11,147 bases of DNA from Pseudomonadota bacterium. GTDB taxonomy: Bacteria > Pseudomonadota > Alphaproteobacteria > Micropepsales > Micropepsaceae. Position 1 is the stretch's first letter; the number at the start of each line of letters is the position of its first letter. Shown piece after piece: positions 7,716 through 11,147 of the stretch. The stretch covers positions 1 to 11,147 of the forward strand of contig JANYBR010000189.1 of assembly GCA_025360685.1 (NCBI GenBank). The letters run 5' to 3'. The notes below the pieces were generated by a model. It was not told the origin of the DNA. It ran no database searches and worked only from the letters and a program-made list of their open reading frames with translations. Made by a program: the position numbers and the translations under genes.

Positions 7716-7786
7716 AGGCCGGCACTTCAGGATTTCGATGGAACAACCTTATCGAACTACGGCGCGCGGCGCACTATAGCCGCCGA

Positions 7787-9067
7787 CTAGTCCTTGCCTG
7801 CTTCGACGACGTCCTCGAATGTGCGCAGGCCGGTGCGCTGTGCGTTGACCAGAACCGCCATATTGCCGGGCAGATGTTCGTTCTTCCACATCTTGGTGTG
7901 GGCGCGCGGAATGTCGGCCCATGAGAACACTTCCGACATGCACGGATCGATGCGGCGCTCGACCACCAGGCGGTTGGCCTGGCTCGCCTGTAGCAGGTTG
8001 GCGAAGTGCGAGCCCTGAATGCGCTTCTGACGCATCCACACATAGCGTGCGTCGAAGGTGATGCTGTAGCCGGAGGTGCCGGCGCAAAACACGACCATGC
8101 CGCCGCGCTTCACGACCAGACATGAGACAGGAAATGTCGACTCGCCGGGATGCTCGAACACCATGTCGACGTCGTTGCCCTTGCCCGTGACATCCCAGAT
8201 GGCCTTGCCGAACTTGCGCGCTTCCTTGGTCCAGGAGTCGTACTCTGGTGTGCCGACTTTTGGCATCGCGCCCCAGCAGTTGAAATCCTTGCGGTTGATC
8301 ACGCCTTTGGCGCCAAGGGACATGACGAACTCGCGTTTGCTCTCGTCGCTGATGACGCCGATCGCGTTGGCGCCGGACACAGCACAGAGCTGAACAGCGA
8401 ACGAGCCAAGCCCGCCCGAGGCACCCCACACGAGCACATTGTGGCCCGGTCTGAGGATATGCGGGCGATGGCCGAAGAACATGCGATAGGTGGTGGCCAG
8501 GGTAAGCGTGTAACAGGCCGATTCCTCCCAGGTCAGGTGACGCGGACGTTCCATCAGCTGGCGATCCTGCACGCGAGCAAACTGTGCGAAGGATCCGTCG
8601 GGCGTTTCGTAACCCCAGATGCGCTGGCTTGGCGAGAACATCGGATCGCCGCCATTGCATTCCTCGTCGTCGCCATCGTCCTGATTGCAGTGGACGACGA
8701 CTTCGTCGCCGACCTTCCAGCGCGTGACTCTGGCGCCGACGGCCCACACAATACCCGCGGCATCGGAGCCGGCGATGTGGAACGGATTTTTGTGCGCGTC
8801 CATCGGCGAGATCGGCGTGCCGAGCGCGGCCCACACGCCGTTATAGTTCACGCCGGCGGCCATCACGAGGATCAGCACGTCGTGGCTGTCGAGTTGCCAG
8901 GTCGGGACCACTTCGATCTGCATCGACTGTTCGGGCGGACCGTGGCGGTCCTTGCGCACGACCCAGGCATGCATCTTTGCCGGCACATGACCAAGCGGCG
9001 GAATCTCGCCGATGTCATAGAGGTCCTTATAAACTTGGAGCGACGGCTTCGCCTCGGCTTGCGCCAT
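7787..9067 (-). CDS. ccr: Crotonyl-CoA carboxylase/reductase
   Basis: Ccr performs NADPH-dependent reductive carboxylation of crotonyl-CoA to ethylmalonyl-CoA, the defining reaction of the ethylmalonyl-CoA pathway for acetyl-CoA assimilation. The 426-residue protein is a medium-chain dehydrogenase/reductase: GroES-like part about 30-190, then a Rossmann nucleotide-binding motif VWGASGGLGS at 213-222. N76 (VNYNGVWA), Y153-E154 (IWGYET) and H354 (GSHFAN) lie where carbon-dioxide-binding residues are reported in studied Ccr enzymes; I align these by memory. The start is ATG 9067 because AAGGA on the minus strand (9079-9075) lies seven bases upstream and MAQAEAKPSLQVYKDLY matches usual N-termini. 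The frame stays open for 31 more codons to 9160, but that stretch has no family resemblance. It is transcribed ahead of mcd. Confidence 0.95.
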   Translation of the reverse strand: MAQAEAKPSLQVYKDLYDIGEIPPLGHVPAKMHAWVVRKDRHGPPEQSMQIEVVPTWQLDSHDVLILVMAAGVNYNGVWAALGTPISPMDAHKNPFHIAGSDAAGIVWAVGARVTRWKVGDEVVVHCNQDDGDDEECNGGDPMFSPSQRIWGYETPDGSFAQFARVQDRQLMERPRHLTWEESACYTLTLATTYRMFFGHRPHILRPGHNVLVWGASGGLGSFAVQLCAVSGANAIGVISDESKREFVMSLGAKGVINRKDFNCWGAMPKVGTPEYDSWTKEARKFGKAIWDVTGKGNDVDMVFEHPGESTFPVSCLVVKRGGMVVFCAGTSGYSITFDARYVWMRQKRIQGSHFANLLQASQANRLVVERRIDPCMSEVFSWADIPRAHTKMWKNEHLPGNMAVLVNAQRTGLRTFEDVVEAGKD

Positions 9068-9074
9068 GGTCAGA

Positions 9075-9079
9075 TCCTT
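9075..9079 (-). promoter_or_regulatory. Ribosome binding site deciding the ccr start
   Basis: AAGGA on the minus strand is seven bases before ATG 9067. The alternative upstream ATG at 9160 would give 31 extra residues without family similarity. Confidence 0.7.
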
Positions 9080-9160
9080 ATCCCCTGCGGCAGTCTTGTG
9101 CAGCTGCGCTGTTGGCGGCGAAGTAGGCCTTCCTCTGTGCTGCATTGCAACAGAAATCAA

Positions 9161-9183
9161 TCACTTTTGCTGTGCAAACGTGA
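9161..9183 (-). promoter_or_regulatory. Inverted repeat upstream of ccr, candidate operator
   Basis: A 23-base dyad is centred on 9172. Its arms are TCAC (9161-9164) with GTGA (9180-9183) and TTTGC (9166-9170) with GCAAA (9174-9178). Nine of eleven mirrored pairs match. A further TTGCAA lies at 9145-9150. It sits 94-116 bases upstream of the ccr ATG and 24-46 bases past the stop of the upstream minus-strand gene. TTTGCAAA-like sites are known for ScfR-type regulators (RamB, PccR) of short-chain acyl-CoA genes, so an operator is my preferred reading. A weak terminator hairpin for the upstream gene is the alternative, but there is no T-run after it. Confidence 0.45.
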
Positions 9184-9206
9184 CGCTCTGCGCAATAAAG
9201 TTACGA

Positions 9207-9533
9207 TTAAGGTTTATGGGATCGGCGTGGCCAGCGCGGCTTGCCACCCTTCGCCTTGCCCGCAATTTCCTTGAGTTTTACGGCTTGGCGAATGGATAGC
9301 GACGTGCCGGGCGTGCCTTTCTCAGGATCTCCGAACGCCCGTCCGTACTTTTCAACTCGCCCCTCGACCGATCCCAGGAACTCGCCCTCCCAGTCCGAAA
9401 GTTTCACTCCACTCTTCTCGGCGGCGCGGCGCGCTCGCTTGAGCGCATTTAGCGCCGCCCGCTTGGCCTGTTCGCGCCGGTCGGGAAGTTTTTTCTTGTT
9501 TGGCAAAACACGGGCAGATTTTCGAAACGACAT
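9207..9533 (-). CDS. Small basic uncharacterised protein
   Basis: I do not assign a function. The 108-residue product is strongly basic, with many lysines and arginines in residues 4-41 (for example RKSARVLPNKKK and ALKRARRAAEK) and at the C-terminus (KAKGGKPRWPRRSHKP). A more conserved-looking centre, about 44-75, contains LSDWEGEFLGSVEGRVEKYGRAFGDPEKG. This resembles short alphaproteobacterial hypothetical proteins that I recall only by general pattern. No signal peptide, membrane helix or cysteine is present. Charge suggests nucleic-acid or ribosome contact, but that is inference. A weak GAGA is found about eight bases before the ATG. It is divergent from the VOC gene (93-base gap) and lies 139 bases upstream of ccr on the same strand. 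Confidence 0.7.
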   Translation of the reverse strand: MSFRKSARVLPNKKKLPDRREQAKRAALNALKRARRAAEKSGVKLSDWEGEFLGSVEGRVEKYGRAFGDPEKGTPGTSLSIRQAVKLKEIAGKAKGGKPRWPRRSHKP

Positions 9534-9613
9534 CTACATTTCTCGCAACGCTTCGATGCTTCGGCAAGCCTCGACAGGATAGCGTCGATGTCCTGCACTG
9601 TCAGAAGCAAGAC

Positions 9614-9618
9614 AGGGA
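9614..9618 (+). promoter_or_regulatory. Ribosome binding site deciding the VOC gene start
   Basis: AGGGA lies eight bases before ATG 9627. The frame extends upstream to an ATG at 9588, but the thirteen added residues do not look like the start of this fold. Confidence 0.6.
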
Positions 9619-9626
9619 ACCGTACG

Positions 9627-10088
9627 ATGGAAATTAACGGAGTGGCCCACATCTTCATTACGGCCGGAAACTTCGAAGCATCGCGAGTTTTCTACAGCCA
9701 GCTCCTTCTGTTTCTCGGTCTGAAAGTCGTGGCCGACGCTCCCGGCATCTACTATTGCGTCGGAGGCCGGACGGGATTTGGCATCGAGGCGCCGCCAGAT
9801 TCAGAGCGCGGCAAGCGCTTCGTGCAGGGAGCGGTCGGCCTGCACCACGTCTGCTTTCGCGCGCGGGAGCGCACGGATGTCGATCAGGCGTACACCTTCC
9901 TGACGAGGATCGGTGCGCGCATCGTGCACGCGCCGCAACAAGACAATTACGCGCCGGGATATTATTCGGTGCTGTTCGAAGATCCCGACGGCACGCGGCT
10001 TGAAATTAATCACGTTCCAGGTCGCGGCCTGCTGCAGCCCGGAGTGACCATCGGCGGCGTCTACAGTGACGGTCTGCCTGATGCCTAG
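9627..10088 (+). CDS. VOC-superfamily (glyoxalase/dioxygenase-fold) protein
   Basis: This is a 153-residue protein of the vicinal oxygen chelate fold, which covers glyoxalase I, extradiol dioxygenases, fosfomycin/bleomycin resistance proteins and many uncharacterised enzymes. The two beta-alpha-beta-beta-beta modules are about residues 3-55 and 68-130. Likely metal ligands are H8 (VAHIFI), H73 or H74 (GLHHVCF) and E126 in the hallmark FEDPDGTRLEINHV (117-130). A single-module-pair length is normal. The substrate cannot be told from sequence, and nothing here proves glyoxalase activity. The start is ATG 9627, supported by AGGGA at 9614-9618. It stands alone on its strand between a divergent small gene and a convergent metallohydrolase gene. 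Its TAG overlaps the opposing TAG in one CTAG. Confidence 0.88.
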   Translation: MEINGVAHIFITAGNFEASRVFYSQLLLFLGLKVVADAPGIYYCVGGRTGFGIEAPPDSERGKRFVQGAVGLHHVCFRARERTDVDQAYTFLTRIGARIVHAPQQDNYAPGYYSVLFEDPDGTRLEINHVPGRGLLQPGVTIGGVYSDGLPDA

Positions 10089-10996
10089 CGAAAGTTTCTC
10101 TGCAGGGCACCCGCAGCGAGGTCTGCCGTCACGACTCCGAGGTCGTGCCCGGGTACGATGAAGATCTTTGGTTCCTTCTGACTGAGCTGCTTGAGCGCCT
10201 GCAACTGTGCAAGAACCGCGTCGCTGTCTTCGCGCAGCATGAACATCGTCACTAGCCGCGCCCGTTCGCGCACCAGCTCGATATTGCGCATGTGCCATGC
10301 CACGTCGCCGATGAAGAGGAACTCCTGACCCTTTGCGGTCTTCACATAGATCATCTGGCTGCCGGGCGTGTGGCCCGCTGCGCGGATTAGCACCACGCCG
10401 GGTGCGACGGCCAGGTAGCTTTCATATGATGTCGCCTGATAGCCGGTGAAAACATTCGGCGGAATTTCGCTGTTGTAGCGCGCGGCGTTCGCCACCTGCT
10501 CGCCATTGATGCGTGCCTTGCCGAGAAGGGTGCGCACATTCGGTTGCGCAAGAAAGCCGCCGATGTGATCTTCATGCTCGTGGGTGAATAAGATGAGCGA
10601 TGCGTCGTTCAACCCTTTGCTCATGCGCGCCTGAGCAACTCCATCGAACTGCATGCCATTCTTTTTTACTGCCTTCGGATCGAACCCGCTGTCGATCACT
10701 GCTGTGCTGTGCGGAAAGACGACTTGATAGGAAAACATCGCCATCGGAGAAGGTGCCCACCCGTCTCCGGCGACGATTGCCGTGGCGGGAAAACTTCCCC
10801 GCTCCAGCTGTTCGACGCGAATTTCAATAGGCTTATCGCCCGGCATGGCGTCGGCAAGCCGCCGCACTTGCGCGATGTCGATCGTGTAAGTGCCCGAAGG
10901 CGTGCCGCTCTGTACGATCAGCCAGTAATAGGCGCCGCCTACAATGACAAGCAGAGCTATCAGCCCAATCGCGACGCGCCTAAGCCACTTGTTCAT
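10085..10996 (-). CDS. Membrane-anchored metallo-beta-lactamase-fold hydrolase
   Basis: This 303-residue protein has the metallo-beta-lactamase fold. The two-metal motif HxHxDH is H139, H141, D143, H144 (FTHEHEDHIGG). Further ligands are H209 (AAGHTPGSQ), D231 (FIGDVAW) and H284 (VPGHD). An N-terminal segment (residues 8-28, after MNKWLRR) is one hydrophobic helix with a positive start, so the enzyme is probably anchored in the inner membrane and faces the periplasm. The motif set resembles lactonase- and glyoxalase-II-like hydrolases, and the substrate is unknown. An AGGGAG (11008-11003 on the minus strand) lies six bases before the ATG and overlaps the stop of the upstream serine hydrolase fragment, so the two are likely one operon. 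The 3' end shares CTAG with the VOC gene. Confidence 0.9.
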   Translation of the reverse strand: MNKWLRRVAIGLIALLVIVGGAYYWLIVQSGTPSGTYTIDIAQVRRLADAMPGDKPIEIRVEQLERGSFPATAIVAGDGWAPSPMAMFSYQVVFPHSTAVIDSGFDPKAVKKNGMQFDGVAQARMSKGLNDASLILFTHEHEDHIGGFLAQPNVRTLLGKARINGEQVANAARYNSEIPPNVFTGYQATSYESYLAVAPGVVLIRAAGHTPGSQMIYVKTAKGQEFLFIGDVAWHMRNIELVRERARLVTMFMLREDSDAVLAQLQALKQLSQKEPKIFIVPGHDLGVVTADLAAGALQRNFR

Positions 10997-11006
10997 TGCG
11001 TGCTCC

Positions 11007-11147
11007 CTATTTCTCAGGATCGGTTAAAGCTGAATAGACGAATTTTTGTGACCCGATACCCAGGCGTTGACTGCCCGCAGCGCCGTCGCCGAATCGTTGA
11101 ATCATGCCGAGGAAAAACAGATCGTTCTTGGGATCGATCCAGAACCA
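11007..11147 (-). CDS. C-terminal end of a probable serine hydrolase (beta-lactamase class C-like), partial
   Basis: A minus-strand frame is open from the window edge through 46 codons to a TAG at 11009-11007. It begins WFWIDPKNDLFFLGMIQR, which resembles the final strand of class C beta-lactamase-like serine hydrolases and esterases (typically FWIDP...GMIQ), and ends ALTDPEK. The active-site SxxK and YxN motifs would lie outside the window, so activity cannot be judged. It ends ten bases before the metallohydrolase start and shares bases with that gene's ribosome binding site, which argues for one transcript. Confidence 0.7.
   Translation of the reverse strand, partial: WFWIDPKNDLFFLGMIQRFGDGAAGSQRLGIGSQKFVYSALTDPEK

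Noticed and set aside
7716..7786. Possible hairpin in the ccr-mcd gap (GGCG/CGCC blocks)
   Set aside because: It has no T-run and many equivalent GC pairings. The two genes belong to one pathway, so a terminator is not needed.
7749..8834. Second minus-strand frame (361 codons) overlapping ccr
   Set aside because: It is a shifted-frame shadow of ccr, arginine-rich with no recognisable domain.
8150..9274. Long plus-strand open frame (374 codons) opposite ccr
   Set aside because: It is the mirror of ccr in GC-rich DNA. Its translation is rich in H, A, R and D and shows no family motif, while the minus strand encodes a full Ccr.
9573..9602. Short inverted pieces (CAGGA 9575-9579 with TCCTG 9591-9595; GACAG 9573-9577 with CTGTC 9598-9602) before the VOC gene
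   Set aside because: The arms are only five bases with uneven spacing, which is expected by chance in GC-rich intergenic DNA.
9449..9658. Minus-strand frame with several cysteines upstream of the small basic gene
   Set aside because: It overlaps both neighbouring genes, the CEKCRC run is isolated, and the spacing is not that of a zinc-binding domain.

Overview
The window looks like a piece of an alphaproteobacterial chromosome. Most of it is GC-rich, and the gene order miaB-phoH-ybeY-corC-lnt followed by a small XRE regulator is typical of that class. A neighbouring ccr/mcd pair points to the ethylmalonyl-CoA pathway, which is common in Alphaproteobacteria. I cannot fix the genus from sequence alone. 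No rRNA, tRNA, CRISPR array or insertion sequence was seen, and no gene-free stretch exceeds 300 bases.

Layout. Bases 1-250 are a foreign-looking, AT-richer start: an ABC-F ATPase amino terminus fused in frame to a miaB gene that has lost its own 5' third. The switch is abrupt, near 241-251, and most likely an assembly or amplification chimera at the contig edge. From there, 251-5247 (+) is a tight run of overlapping genes: miaB (tRNA methylthiolation), phoH (ATPase), ybeY (rRNA endonuclease), corC/tlyC-type CBS protein and lnt (lipoprotein N-acyltransferase). Every junction overlaps by 1-4 bases. A short XRE regulator follows at about 5314-5715 (+).

The 5719-9067 stretch on the minus strand reads ccr, then mcd, then hisE. 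Ccr (crotonyl-CoA carboxylase/reductase) and Mcd (methylsuccinyl-CoA dehydrogenase) are two dedicated enzymes of the ethylmalonyl-CoA pathway for acetyl-CoA assimilation. hisE (histidine biosynthesis) is coupled to mcd by a one-base stop/start overlap, an unusual home for it. A 23-bp dyad with TTTGC/GCAAA arms lies about 95 bp upstream of ccr and is a candidate operator.

The right end holds a small basic uncharacterised protein (9207-9533, -), a VOC/glyoxalase-fold protein (9627-10088, +), a membrane-anchored metallo-beta-lactamase-fold hydrolase (10085-10996, -), and the carboxy-terminal tail of a probable serine hydrolase (11007-11147, -) in the same operon as the metallohydrolase. The VOC and metallohydrolase genes end on opposite strands of one shared CTAG.

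I did not find a convincing new biological system. The points most worth following up are the chimeric junction at the left edge, the ccr upstream dyad and the mcd-hisE coupling.
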